A program made the translations under genes and the position numbers. The notes beneath the pieces are model-generated. The model had not been told where the DNA came from. It did not search any database and saw only the letters and a list, made by a program, of their open reading frames with translations. Below are positions 32,389 to 41,005 of a stretch of 64,000 nucleotides of DNA, in pieces (position 1 is the first letter of the stretch; the number at the start of each line of letters is the position of its first letter). The DNA comes from Bilifractor porci (GTDB taxonomy: Bacteria; Bacillota; Clostridia; Lachnospirales; Lachnospiraceae). The stretch is from assembly GCF_009696005.1 (NCBI RefSeq), contig NZ_VUMV01000008.1:62001-126000 (forward strand), written 5' to 3'.

Positions 32389-33090
32389 TTAAATATCTAG
32401 TTTCTCGTTTATAATCTCTTCAATGATCTTGCCAACATTACTGCTAACATTACCTTTCAGCCGATGAATATCCTGATTTATCAGCTTCTCTTGCTTAATA
32501 GCTGTCAAGACATTGTCTGCAAGTTCACCGATCCTTGAATTGGTTTTTGCATTCATTCCCGTCAGTTTAAGCAACACATTATATGCATGGCTGTATTTAC
32601 CTTTTTCATCAGCACGTAAGTATTCGGCTTCATGCCCCTTAATATAGCGCTCGTAGCTCCCATCTATATGGAGAATCAAGAATAATTCAAAACCAGGGTT
32701 GGTAACTGCAGCAGTATCCGTTTTTTCAATAGATGCTATCAACTCATCGTATCCCTGCACCTTTTCTTCGAATATATCACCGTCAAATACGATGATCATC
32801 TTGTCGCGGTCCAGATCAAAGCCGTTATCGATGTTCTGTTTTTGTATCTCGGCAAATTCTACTAACTTTTTAGCATAGGATATATCTCTGTCTTTATCTG
32901 TCTTTTCCCACAGGCGTATATCTATTAGCGGATGGATGCCTAACTGCTTTCTGAGGTCGATCAACCGTCTAAAGTAAAACGTCTCTGTGTTGGCCCCCTC
33001 GCAGATAAAGAAGTATTTTCGAAAAGGTTCAATCTGTTCTTCCTTGTCAGATGGACGAGTGTTCCAGTTTGTATAAGTGTGTACGGGCAT
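32389..33090 (-). CDS. RloB-family protein (AbiLii-like)
   Basis: 233 residues from the ATG at 33090, one base after the ATPase stop and with GGGAGAG upstream. RloB features: YFFICEGANTETFYFRRLID near residue 25, KMIIVFDGDIF near residue 100, and NPGFELFLILHIDGSYERY near residue 135, a Toprim-like nuclease-related fold. RloB pairs with the AAA protein RloA in restriction islands and corresponds to AbiLii of the lactococcal AbiL abortive-infection pair. Probable antiphage role with the upstream ATPase. Confidence 0.85.
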   Translation of the reverse strand: MPVHTYTNWNTRPSDKEEQIEPFRKYFFICEGANTETFYFRRLIDLRKQLGIHPLIDIRLWEKTDKDRDISYAKKLVEFAEIQKQNIDNGFDLDRDKMIIVFDGDIFEEKVQGYDELIASIEKTDTAAVTNPGFELFLILHIDGSYERYIKGHEAEYLRADEKGKYSHAYNVLLKLTGMNAKTNSRIGELADNVLTAIKQEKLINQDIHRLKGNVSSNVGKIIEEIINEKLDI

Positions 33091-33091
33091 T

Positions 33092-34447
33092 TTACTCTCC
33101 CTTCCGGAAAGAAAACTGCCTAAATACAGGAATAGCCCCATATCTTCCTTCAAGGTAAGCCTTACTCAGTTTCTTATCGTATCTTTCCTTAAAGCGATCC
33201 AGAGAATATATCTTGCTGGCATTATCTACATTTCTTTCCACAAACCAAATCTCATCGCGTCTGAAAAGGCTTTGGTCCATGATAGTATCCTCATGTGTTG
33301 TAAATACTAACTGCATTCTTACACCATCATGCGCCTCCATAAAAAGTTTCAGGAAATGCTCTGTAAGTTTAGGATGTAAACTACGTTCCAATTCGTCAAC
33401 AACAAAAACTGTATCCGGTCGATCGGTAAGAAGCATGTCGATCAAATCAAATAGTCTTTTTGTGCCATCAGATTCTTCCACAAAACTAAAGTCAAAGACA
33501 GATTTCCCATGTTTCAGCACAAGCGTCGTTATTTCTGGCTCTGCGTTCCCTTGTATGCGAATATTAAAAAAGCCCCCCTCAACTCTCCATGTCATCTGTA
33601 TGCCAGGCATGTTTGTCATCTGCATTTGCATCTTCAGATGAGAAAAAATACCTTGTACAACTTCGACAGGAATCATTTTGCTCATTTCATCAACAGTAAT
33701 CTGTCGAGTTTTAATATCTGTAATTCCGGTGTCAAATGTTTGAATTAGTTTACTGATATTTTCCAGTGATTCATCATTATAGTAGGCCTCTGTATTGGAA
33801 ATACCGATATTCGGATTAATCACGATAATATTATTCATGATCCAATTGAAAGTTTCAGGGAAGAACAACAGCCGAGAGTTCCTTGCATACTTCTTCCCCC
33901 GATTCATTTCAGTAAGGAAAAGCCGTGTGCCCTGATCAATAAAATCCTCAGAATAAACAGTAAATCTGCTTTTTTCAGCTGTAGAAAGCCGCACATCATC
34001 TCCCAGAACCGGGGCATTATTTCCCTCTCGAATAAAAAGCTGATGCGCTCCGCCGTCCTGCATTAATTCAAATAACCATTCTTCAGTTATTTTTCTTTGA
34101 CTCAGTATAGCTGAAAATCCGTAGGCATAGAAAGTATCTCCTACTGTAAATTGCAGTTCAAAAACACTCTCACGTTCCTTGTTCGCTTCTTTGTTTCTGC
34201 AGAAATCATTAGCAGAACCTACTGGAAGCCCCTCCATAAGAGTAGTTTTTATAAATGCAAATGCTGTTACGAGATTTGATTTACCCGATGCATTTGCACC
34301 ATAGACAACGGCATTCTTTAGCAGTTGCGTCTGCTTAATCTTCATTCGATGGTTCTTGTTGCCCTGCATTTTACTAGAGGAGACCATAGAAAGCTCTTCT
34401 TTCTGATCGAAAGACTTAAAGTTCTCAACGGATAATTTAATTAACAT
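33092..34447 (-). CDS. RloA/AbiLi-type AAA ATPase
   Basis: 451 residues. SMC/ABC-like N-terminus MLIKLSVENFKSFDQKEELS, Walker A VVYGANASGKSNLV near residue 48, and Walker B/signature region VFVVDELERSLHPKLTEHFLKLF near residue 345, followed by a switch-like TTHEDTIMDQ. These are OLD-like/RloA ATPases that partner RloB. The two genes are one base apart and share a terminator, so they form a two-gene defence operon. A short hairpin (34508-34526) lies in the promoter region. Confidence 0.88.
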   Translation of the reverse strand: MLIKLSVENFKSFDQKEELSMVSSSKMQGNKNHRMKIKQTQLLKNAVVYGANASGKSNLVTAFAFIKTTLMEGLPVGSANDFCRNKEANKERESVFELQFTVGDTFYAYGFSAILSQRKITEEWLFELMQDGGAHQLFIREGNNAPVLGDDVRLSTAEKSRFTVYSEDFIDQGTRLFLTEMNRGKKYARNSRLLFFPETFNWIMNNIIVINPNIGISNTEAYYNDESLENISKLIQTFDTGITDIKTRQITVDEMSKMIPVEVVQGIFSHLKMQMQMTNMPGIQMTWRVEGGFFNIRIQGNAEPEITTLVLKHGKSVFDFSFVEESDGTKRLFDLIDMLLTDRPDTVFVVDELERSLHPKLTEHFLKLFMEAHDGVRMQLVFTTHEDTIMDQSLFRRDEIWFVERNVDNASKIYSLDRFKERYDKKLSKAYLEGRYGAIPVFRQFSFRKGE

Positions 34448-34507
34448 AAATAAGCGTCCCCCTTTCCAGGCTGCGCTTATATTATATTATGGATCCGATA
34501 AATTAGC

Positions 34508-34526
34508 AATAAGCAAAATGCTTATT
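34508..34526. promoter_or_regulatory. Hairpin upstream of the RloAB operon
   Basis: AATAAGCA-AAA-TGCTTATT, 8-bp perfect arms, about 60 bases before the rloA-like start. A third AATAAGCA copy occurs at about 34543. They may be operator half-sites. The 211-bp gap holds nothing else. Confidence 0.4.
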
Positions 34527-34658
34527 TGGAGAAATTATCTCTAAATAAGCACACTATATGTGCTGTTTTGGTATTTCAGTCATAGATTTAAATTATAATC
34601 TCAAATCAGTTTCTTCACGCCTTTCCTTATCCAGCCTAACTGTCCCTAACTGTCCCTA

Positions 34659-35228
34659 TTATATAAGCGGAATCTTCCTTCCCTGCCTCGCAATGATCTC
34701 CTCGAATGTCTGCGGCTCATAATCCTGCCACATGGCTCCGACATTGTACGCTTCACAGCGCAGTCCCTTTCGACGGATATCCTCCTTGATCCTCTCCTCC
34801 ATGACGGATTCCTCTGTCTTATGCGTGTGCCCATGCAGCATGAATGCCATATGCCGGGCACCATTATAGAACGGAATAAAGTAGTGGCACAGGATCAGAC
34901 GACATTTGACACCATCGGCCATAATTACCATATCCTTATAATCCGCAACCTCATGGAAGCAATTCTCATAAGCTTCGCTGCGCTTATCGTGATTGCCGCG
35001 GATCAGATGAATGTGCCCGTTCATCTGGTTTGTGTAGTCCGCGATCGATGTGCGGTTCCGGTAGGCGAAATCGCCCAGCACATAGACGTGATCCTCCTTC
35101 CGGATCTTGCGGTTCCATCGGCGGATGATCTCCATGTCCATTTCCTCTGCCGTTTCCCAGGGCCTTTTATCAAACCGGATGCAGCTGGCATGCCCCAGGT
35201 GCAGATCACTGATAAAATATGTTTTCAC
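34659..35228 (-). CDS. Metallophosphoesterase (calcineurin-like), first of three
   Basis: 189 residues. Metal motifs: ISDLHLGHASCIRF (DxH), VYVLGDFA (GD), LIRGNHDKR (GNHD), ILCHYF and MLHGHTHKT (GHxH). This is the YfcE/phage-type single-domain phosphoesterase. Substrate unknown; relatives act on cyclic nucleotides, RNA 2',3'-cyclic phosphates or NAD-derived molecules. Two more phosphoesterase genes follow upstream on the same strand. Confidence 0.88.
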   Translation of the reverse strand: MKTYFISDLHLGHASCIRFDKRPWETAEEMDMEIIRRWNRKIRKEDHVYVLGDFAYRNRTSIADYTNQMNGHIHLIRGNHDKRSEAYENCFHEVADYKDMVIMADGVKCRLILCHYFIPFYNGARHMAFMLHGHTHKTEESVMEERIKEDIRRKGLRCEAYNVGAMWQDYEPQTFEEIIARQGRKIPLI

Positions 35229-35260
35229 TTTTTGTCACTTCTTTCTTGAATATTACTGAT

Positions 35261-35863
35261 CTAATCCTCAGAGAGCATTTCAATTCCTCTGTAGAATTGC
35301 TCTTTCATTTGTTTCCTTTCCGCTACCCGGTCGATCGTCTGCCTGTGTATACTGCTGATATCCGCAAGGATGCCGCCTTTAATCAGCAGCCCAAGGCTGA
35401 CTGGTGTATATCCGCAGACATTTGCCGCAAGATTAAGATGCTTGCAGCCTTCTGCATAAGGCTCGATCCCATTATGGTCATGGCCATGAATATTCAGACA
35501 CCAGGGAAGGCCATAGACCGGTTCATGGGAGAGAAGGATCTTCTCCGATATAAACAACGGTCCTTCATAAATCTCATCAAAGATGTCCTTATAGTCTTTC
35601 CGCCGGTCATGATTGCCCAGAAGAAGGACTTTATGCCCGGCCTTGATCTGCGCAGCGTAATCCGAACTGCCCACATCGCCAAGGCAGATGAAGGTATCAT
35701 TTCTTGTCACTTTGTTATTGATAATCCAGATCTGCTCCTCCGGCGGGATCCAGTCCGGATCCATCAGAAGACAGTCGTCATCATCCAGATGAAGGTCGGA
35801 GAGAAGATAAACAGATCCCTTTGCCGACCAGTGCTGAAATATTTCATACAATGTTTTGATCAT
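35261..35863 (-). CDS. Metallophosphoesterase (calcineurin-like), second of three
   Basis: 200 residues. VYLLSDLHLDDDDCLL (DxH), FICLGDVGS, LLLGNHDRRKDYK, LLSHEP and NIHGHDHNGIEP give the full set of metal ligands. It differs clearly from the first copy. Its start overlaps the end of a 55-residue gene (35844-36011), so they are translationally coupled. Substrate unknown. Confidence 0.88.
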   Translation of the reverse strand: MIKTLYEIFQHWSAKGSVYLLSDLHLDDDDCLLMDPDWIPPEEQIWIINNKVTRNDTFICLGDVGSSDYAAQIKAGHKVLLLGNHDRRKDYKDIFDEIYEGPLFISEKILLSHEPVYGLPWCLNIHGHDHNGIEPYAEGCKHLNLAANVCGYTPVSLGLLIKGGILADISSIHRQTIDRVAERKQMKEQFYRGIEMLSED

Positions 35864-36011
35864 CTTTTTCCTGCTGCTCCTTTATAAGCTTGTCGAACAG
35901 CGCACCGATCTGCAGAGCCGCATCTTTTGCGATCTCCTCCGGCGTACGGTTCTCCATATCTACTTCCACTGCAAATAATCGGTTTGAATCATCCAGGTTT
36001 CTTACTGCCAT
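35844..36011 (-). CDS. 55-residue protein coupled to the metallophosphoesterase
   Basis: The ATG at 36011 has GGGAG upstream. Sequence: a short beta-like N-terminus (MAVRNLDDSNRLFAVEVDM) and one long acidic helix (PEEIAKDAALQIGALFDKLI). No domain is recognised. The end overlaps the start of the second phosphoesterase by 20 bases. It could be a small partner or regulator of these enzymes. Confidence 0.6.
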   Translation of the reverse strand: MAVRNLDDSNRLFAVEVDMENRTPEEIAKDAALQIGALFDKLIKEQQEKDDQNIV

Positions 36012-36030
36012 CTGTATATTTCTCCCTTCA

Positions 36031-36741
36031 TCAGCGAACACCGAAATACTCCCAATCGTCTGTATTGATGACCGGGAACTCCTGCGTTCCGATCGGCTCA
36101 CCCGAGCTGTCTGTCGAAAAAACATCGCAGGAAATCAGGTCTCCTTTGCGCGATATTCGGTCGACCGGCGTATGTCCAACCACCTGCAGCAGTTTCCTGG
36201 GTTTGTAAAGCCTTCCTTCGTAATACTGCGGCCGGTACCAGATCGGAGATGCGTCCTGCCACATTTCTCCGCAGCTAAAACCATTGATCATATCAATGAC
36301 TATATCAATGTCGTTATATTTACCGGCTGGTACATACCGCCGGACAAACGCATCTGTCAGACCGCCATGAGAGAACAGGACGTTGTCAATCCGATGGAGA
36401 TACGCCAGCTGCCGCTCATCCGGCAGTGATTCACGGAGAATCTGCAGCTTTTCACAGACTGTCCACGGTGCGATCTTGGAATAGCCTGTCTCCCTCTGGT
36501 TCCACAGATAACAGACATCATGATTTCCATAGCACCAGAGTGTATCCGGATAATCTTTTGCAAAAGCGATCGCCGCATCATAGGTCTGAATATACAGATC
36601 CAGATTAAATTGCTGGCGCCAGTCATCGGCGATGTCCATCAAGCAGACAGTCCGATCCGGTTTAATTTCTTTCATTAACTCCGATGCGCGGTGAAATATC
36701 CATGGTTTCAGATGGACATCGGGAATTACCATTACTTTCAT
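36031..36741 (-). CDS. Metallophosphoesterase (calcineurin-like), third of three
   Basis: 236 residues. VIPDVHLKPWIF (DxH), MDIADDWRQQ (GD replaced by AD), WCYGNHDVCYL, LFSHGGLT and LQVVGHTPVDRI; the last resembles the diadenosine tetraphosphatase/serine-threonine phosphatase branch. The residue before the second-metal Asp is Ala instead of Gly, but the Asp is present. It is the most upstream of the three adjacent phosphoesterase genes and 20 bases before the 55-residue gene. Confidence 0.85.
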   Translation of the reverse strand: MKVMVIPDVHLKPWIFHRASELMKEIKPDRTVCLMDIADDWRQQFNLDLYIQTYDAAIAFAKDYPDTLWCYGNHDVCYLWNQRETGYSKIAPWTVCEKLQILRESLPDERQLAYLHRIDNVLFSHGGLTDAFVRRYVPAGKYNDIDIVIDMINGFSCGEMWQDASPIWYRPQYYEGRLYKPRKLLQVVGHTPVDRISRKGDLISCDVFSTDSSGEPIGTQEFPVINTDDWEYFGVR

Positions 36742-36754
36742 AGCTTCTTATCCT

Positions 36755-37486
36755 TCAATGTAATTTGCTCTCCATCTCTTCAAGAGCATTATAATTTCTT
36801 TCTGCCTGCGTCCAGCTCGATGCCTGTCCCAAGGCTCTCCAGATATTTTCGCTCTCCTGCAGGAACAGATGATCATTATCAAGCATTACTTTACCGGTGA
36901 TCACATCCATGGTATCAAGCAGAAGCAGAACAGTCTGAGCTCTGGTATATTGAAAAGCTTTCATAACGGGATGATCCGGCGGGATCTCCTGATTCCACGC
37001 TTTGATAAGAAGGTCGTACATCCTGCTGAGGCTGACGTCTCCCTCTTTCTCAAGCGAATTGAAATAGCTGCTGATCAGCAGGGCCTGCTCTGAATTGTGA
37101 CTGTCAAACGTCGCCAGTTCCCTGCTGATCCCGAGCCTTCCACGGTACGCAATAAAAGGCATTGCTCCTCCGATGACATCGCTGCATTCAGAAAAATGGC
37201 TTTCTAAAATATGAAACGCGTGCCTCGACACCCAGAAACACATACTGTCTTTCCGCTTCACCCGCGATACCTTTGCATGAAAGCGGTTGTCACTGTACGC
37301 CAGCAGCAGCCGGACTGTTTCGCAAAACACCTTTGACAGCTTCGAAATATCCCGGAGCGAAACATATACTTTTATCAGTGCAAGGTCACTTAACCAGTCT
37401 GCCGCCGGAAGAGCGCTTTCCACAGAGAATTTCCACCATCTGTCATAGCCTGTATCGGTAAAACAGTCTTTCCACTTATCCGGCAT
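36755..37486 (-). CDS. Hypothetical protein
   Basis: About 243 residues, largely alpha-helical, with no signal peptide and no recognised motif. It begins MPDKWKDCFTDTGYDRWWKF; residues 90-110 (CFWVSRHAFHILESHFSECS) and a C-terminal WRALGQASSWTQAERNYNALEEMESKL are characteristic. No ribosome binding site precedes the ATG, and the frame is open further upstream (HIESLKELAAS), overlapping the end of the 69-residue gene, so the two may be one gene split by a frameshift. It lies 14 bases before the third phosphoesterase. Confidence 0.55.
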   Translation of the reverse strand: MPDKWKDCFTDTGYDRWWKFSVESALPAADWLSDLALIKVYVSLRDISKLSKVFCETVRLLLAYSDNRFHAKVSRVKRKDSMCFWVSRHAFHILESHFSECSDVIGGAMPFIAYRGRLGISRELATFDSHNSEQALLISSYFNSLEKEGDVSLSRMYDLLIKAWNQEIPPDHPVMKAFQYTRAQTVLLLLDTMDVITGKVMLDNDHLFLQESENIWRALGQASSWTQAERNYNALEEMESKLH

Positions 37487-37503
37487 GGAAGCTGCCAGTT
37501 CTT

Positions 37504-37713
37504 TCAGCGATTCAATATGGTCTCTGCATAACCCCGTGCCACAGACCGATCGATTCCCTGAAGATCCTCATAAATGACGTACTGGTCTGCATCCTTTCCG
37601 TATCTCCGGAAAAGATCTTTTAAAATCTCTTCCCGGGCAGAATAAGCGGGATTATCCTGCTGCAATATATAAGTCTTCAGCCCCGCGTTCAGTGATGATA
37701 CTTCAAATGCCAT
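37504..37713 (-). CDS. Small hypothetical protein
   Basis: 69 residues, overlapping the upstream 471-codon frame's end by 11 bases. It reads MAFEVSSLNAGLKTYILQQD and ends in SVARGYAETILNR; helical and charged, no domain recognised. It may be the N-terminal part of the following 243-residue frame (see that entry). Part of an unbroken minus-strand operon 34659-39912. Confidence 0.5.
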   Translation of the reverse strand: MAFEVSSLNAGLKTYILQQDNPAYSAREEILKDLFRRYGKDADQYVIYEDLQGIDRSVARGYAETILNR

Positions 37714-39109
37714 CCTGATTTCCCCGAAGGTCAGAAGATTGAAGCCTTGCCTCCTCTTCGGGAAGCCACTCTATCGCATCTCCGAATTTTTCCATTTCTT
37801 CTCTGTACACATGCATAAAATCAATGATGTCTCCGTATTTTTTCGGAAACAGTTCCTCACAGTATCTCGTCGGAACGGAGTGAGGAACAATGCCGACATA
37901 TCCGGTGCCGTCAAACCGCGTCATGATATCATCCGCGTCAGAAAGCAGCACCGGGAGGCCGGCTGCAGACAATGCCGTATAAAATCTCACAGCTTCAGCC
38001 GCACGGTGTTTCCCGCCAATCAGAAAAAAGTAGCCCGAAGAACGGATCCTCTCCTGATATTCATCTTCAGATATTTCCCCTGCTCTGTATTTAAAGTCAA
38101 GGTCACGCCGGTCGTGCATCACATATAGATCAACATGCGTACTGTTCCCGCCACGGCAGACTTCCCATGGATGTCCCCCGTGCTGTTCCCGGTGAAAATA
38201 CCATTCATCCCAGGCTGCCGGATCATCAAAATCAATCCCGGGGCCTGCATTCAGTCCATGTCCCCGTCCGCTCAGTCCTTCATCCCTGCCGTCACCATGA
38301 AGAAAATACTGATCGACAGGCGGCAGATCCGTACCGTTGTACCCGCACGCTTTATAACCAATCGCACAGGCACGGAAGAAATCGTTCGCCGTCATGCTTT
38401 TCAGTCTTCCGATACGATTCCTGTGGTTTATACCGCTGTTTAACAGCGCACGGAATGCACTGATCGTCTCTTCCGGAAGTCCTTCCAGATCGCTTTCCTT
38501 CCATTCCGGTTCCCTTTCCCAGAGAACCCGCCGGGGAATTACGCCTGTTCTGAATGAATACGGCAGATTTGCTTTTACAAATTCATTGTAAGTGCCTTCC
38601 TTCAACCTCCGCATGGATTCCATGACCGGTTCCGCAAGAAGAGCGCAGAGATCAATGACGGCTTCCTCTCTGTTAGTGAATCCGGTTTTCTCATCATCGT
38701 TATAATCAAAATGCGCATTGATGATCGGTTTGTCGCCAAAATGAACTGCCCTGAACCATCTGGAACCGTCTTTATGAAAGGCTTCCGCGATGACCAGTTC
38801 ATACCAGCAAACAGGATCCGGGTATTCCTCCAGCCAGTACTGCTCATATTCTTCACGGTTCTTTACATCGCCCCACTCAAGCATGTCCTCATAGGAGCCA
38901 AAATCCTCAATGGATCCTCTTGGAATCGTGACCCAGATTGCTTTGGCTTCATCGTTTTTCCGCAGGGGAGCCATCTCCCGCAGCATCTCAAACAGCGGAT
39001 TCATCGCTTTACACAAAGCTTCTGACGGCGCAGAGGGGTTCAGGAAGCCCCGCTCAAAACAATTCAGCAGGCTGTCTATATCCGGTGCCACCAGTTTATA
39101 ATCATTCAA
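37703..39109 (-). CDS. Large hypothetical protein of the metallophosphoesterase operon
   Basis: About 468 residues. The start is probably the TTG at 39109, five bases after AGGTGA; the GTG at 39118 lies within that site. No catalytic motif is recognised. Notable segments are NRIGRLKSMTANDFFRACAIGYKA, a glycine/histidine-rich stretch (HGDGRDEGLSGRGHGLNAGP), REQHGGHPWEVCRGGNSTHVDLYVMHD and FFLIGGKHRAAEAVRFYTAL. The repeated 'GYKACGYNGTDLPPVDQYFLHGDGRDEG' region looks like a nucleotide or metal site but cannot be assigned. Similar unknown proteins occur in Firmicutes elements. Confidence 0.6.
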   Translation of the reverse strand: MNDYKLVAPDIDSLLNCFERGFLNPSAPSEALCKAMNPLFEMLREMAPLRKNDEAKAIWVTIPRGSIEDFGSYEDMLEWGDVKNREEYEQYWLEEYPDPVCWYELVIAEAFHKDGSRWFRAVHFGDKPIINAHFDYNDDEKTGFTNREEAVIDLCALLAEPVMESMRRLKEGTYNEFVKANLPYSFRTGVIPRRVLWEREPEWKESDLEGLPEETISAFRALLNSGINHRNRIGRLKSMTANDFFRACAIGYKACGYNGTDLPPVDQYFLHGDGRDEGLSGRGHGLNAGPGIDFDDPAAWDEWYFHREQHGGHPWEVCRGGNSTHVDLYVMHDRRDLDFKYRAGEISEDEYQERIRSSGYFFLIGGKHRAAEAVRFYTALSAAGLPVLLSDADDIMTRFDGTGYVGIVPHSVPTRYCEELFPKKYGDIIDFMHVYREEMEKFGDAIEWLPEEEARLQSSDLRGNQDGI

Positions 39110-39128
39110 TGAAATCACCTCTTCTTTA

Positions 39129-39737
39129 TCAGTCCCCGTCCCAGACTCCGTCCGGACGGAGTTTCGCCATCGCTATAAGCTGATACAACGGCCGGATGGC
39201 ATTCGCGGCTGTTGCTTCCCAGTAATCATCACAAGGACCTTCGCTGATATCTTCCGTGTAATCCTCGCTGCTGCATTCATCCCTATGATGAAGTGCATAA
39301 TAGAAGTCAACTTCCTTACCGGACTTATCGCGGTATCTTGTCCTGTCCCTGCTGGTAATCAACCATTCCCCAGCCGGCTTGTATTTTGCCTTGATCCTTT
39401 CAATCATATCCTGCAGCATCGGAATACTATCCGCCCCTGTCTTGCCGTAAATACCGCGGATGCCATACTCTGTTTTAACCGGACCCGTTGTCCCATCAGC
39501 ATAATAAGCAGAGATTTCATCGTAAGCGAAACGTGGATCTCCATCTGTGGCATCGTAATAATAACGTCCATAGTTATACGTGACGTTCAGCCATGCCTCG
39601 CTGATTGGTTTGGGAGAAAATGTCCGTGTCTGTTCATCATAGTCTGCCTGATATGTCCCGCCGGTCATAACATGTTTTAAAGGCAGGTCCAGTGTCTCGT
39701 CTGTAACGGGATCTTTTAATCTGATATCATAACTCAT
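39129..39737 (-). CDS. Hypothetical protein
   Basis: 202 residues, soluble, acidic and aromatic-rich. It begins MSYDIRLKDPVTDETLDLPL; a long tyrosine-rich stretch follows (WLNVTYNYGRYYYDATDG). The N-terminus resembles small immunity-like or phage proteins of unknown role. It overlaps the next upstream gene by 11 bases, consistent with one operon. Confidence 0.55.
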   Translation of the reverse strand: MSYDIRLKDPVTDETLDLPLKHVMTGGTYQADYDEQTRTFSPKPISEAWLNVTYNYGRYYYDATDGDPRFAYDEISAYYADGTTGPVKTEYGIRGIYGKTGADSIPMLQDMIERIKAKYKPAGEWLITSRDRTRYRDKSGKEVDFYYALHHRDECSSEDYTEDISEGPCDDYWEATAANAIRPLYQLIAMAKLRPDGVWDGD

Positions 39738-39912
39738 TGCCGGTTACCTGTCCCTTTCTCTCAAGAAGCCGCTCATAGAGTTTATATGTCATGCAGACGA
39801 GCAGCTGTCCGTCATTTGTGTGAATACATACCGGGTTCCCATATCGGATTGGGAAATCATCATCCTCAATATGCTCGCAGAATTCCTTCTCTGAAATCAT
39901 CGGTAGCATCAT
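39727..39912 (-). CDS. Small antitoxin-like protein
   Basis: About 61 residues from the ATG at 39912 (GGGAGGAAGGCC upstream). Core ISEKEFCEHIEDDDFPIRYGNPVCIHTNDGQLLVCMTYKLYERL resembles Phd/YefM-type antitoxin N-terminal folds, but no adjacent toxin is recognised. It is the first gene of the minus-strand operon leading to the three phosphoesterases. Confidence 0.5.
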   Translation of the reverse strand: MMLPMISEKEFCEHIEDDDFPIRYGNPVCIHTNDGQLLVCMTYKLYERLLERKGQVTGNEL

Positions 39913-39994
39913 GGCCTTCCTCCCATAAAAAACCCGGCTCACCGCAGATCTGCGACGGGCCGGGATAATGCTTTCCGTATATGATCTTTCCGGT

Positions 39995-40303
39995 TCAGGC
40001 TGCCATACAGTCCTGTATCAGCCTGTAATACCGGAAGAGGCGCTCCGCACCTTCCGGTATATCCTTTCCCGGATCATAACGCCGGTTTCCGCAAACCAGC
40101 ATATCCATCGGCACCTCCAGCAGATCGCTTAAGGCATAAAGATTGTCCAGTGTGGGCATACTCTGTCCATCCAGCCAGTGATAGACACTCTGCACGCAGG
40201 CCAGCGAGAGCGCGTTTTTCACATCTCTTACCGTTACCCCGCGTTTCTCCATCAGCAGACGGATCTGCTGTCCTGTTTTTGCTTTATCAATAGTTGTTGT
40301 CAT
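39995..40303 (-). CDS. XRE-family regulator
   Basis: 102 residues. The HTH domain is GQQIRLLMEKRGVTVRDVKNALSLACVQSVYHWLDGQSMPTLDNLYALSDLLEVPMDMLVCG (residues 11-72), followed by a short basic tail. The gene is preceded by an operator-like dyad at 40379-40395. It is upstream of, and may control, the operon that contains the three phosphoesterases. Confidence 0.8.
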   Translation of the reverse strand: MTTTIDKAKTGQQIRLLMEKRGVTVRDVKNALSLACVQSVYHWLDGQSMPTLDNLYALSDLLEVPMDMLVCGNRRYDPGKDIPEGAERLFRYYRLIQDCMAA

Positions 40304-40378
40304 GACGATTCTTCTTTCTCTTAAGAGCTGAGGCAGAAGCCTCCGGCTCTATTATATCCGATTCTGATAGGCTTGTCA

Positions 40379-40395
40379 TTGAACTTGTCGTTCAA
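40379..40395. promoter_or_regulatory. Operator-like dyad TTGAAC-N5-GTTCAA
   Basis: The 17-bp dyad with 6-bp perfect arms lies in the 115-bp gap between two XRE genes, about 80 bases upstream of the start at 40303. A third half-site-like TGTCATT precedes it. It fits an XRE-type operator; which protein binds is unknown. Confidence 0.5.
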
Positions 40396-40418
40396 TATCG
40401 ACACCTCAAAAGGCCCCT

Positions 40419-40706
40419 TCACATGTTCCTTGCGATGTCCGACAGCTGGCTGATGACCTGCAGAAGCTGCTTTCTGTCCTGATCCCGGTCCGGATTTCTC
40501 CCAAGCAGGAGATAATCCGTACTCGCATTTAACGTGTAAGAGAGTTCAATGAGAAGATCAATGGAGCAGCCATATTTGCCGCGCTCGATCCTGCCCAGAT
40601 GCTCCCTGCTGATGTTCAGCTTCTCAGCCAGCTCCTCCTGGGTCATCCCCTTGATATTTCTGAGTTCCTTCAGACGCTTTCCGAATGCTTCCTGATCAAA
40701 GTACAT
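40419..40706 (-). CDS. XRE-family regulator
   Basis: 95 residues from the ATG at 40706 (AAAGGAC upstream). HTH: FGKRLKELRNIKGMTQEELAEKLNISREHLGRIERGKYGCSIDLLIELSYTL (residues 8-60), then ASTDYLLLGRNPDRDQDRKQLLQVISQLSDIA. A truncated homologue of its C-terminus is at 26268-26411. Typical element-borne repressor. Confidence 0.82.
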   Translation of the reverse strand: MYFDQEAFGKRLKELRNIKGMTQEELAEKLNISREHLGRIERGKYGCSIDLLIELSYTLNASTDYLLLGRNPDRDQDRKQLLQVISQLSDIARNM

Positions 40707-41005
40707 GTTCTGTCCTTTCCCAAGCGTCTGCCGGGAAAGGACTTCCATTCACCGTACGAAGCAGTCGTGATCGAGCAGAATCCACCGCAGGAAGCGGAAG
40801 AGAAAGCGCCGTCGAAATCGGATCGGATAAAAGGATATGGTAATCCTGTTTCCAATCCGGCTTCGTACGGCGCCTGGCAGTCTCGGTCTGTGACCGGCTC
40901 CGCTTGCTCGATTAAAAGTCGTATCGTGTTATTCTGTTTTAATTGTTTCTCATCCTCCGGCATCTGGTTGCCACAGGGACATATTCCGTCAGATTCATTC
41001 TGTAA

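Noticed and set aside
40670-40963. 97-codon minus-strand frame upstream of the XRE gene at 40419
   Set aside because: No ribosome binding site, compositionally odd (Cys/Ser-rich tail) and its end overlaps the XRE gene start in another frame. Could be a decayed gene, but nothing supports it.
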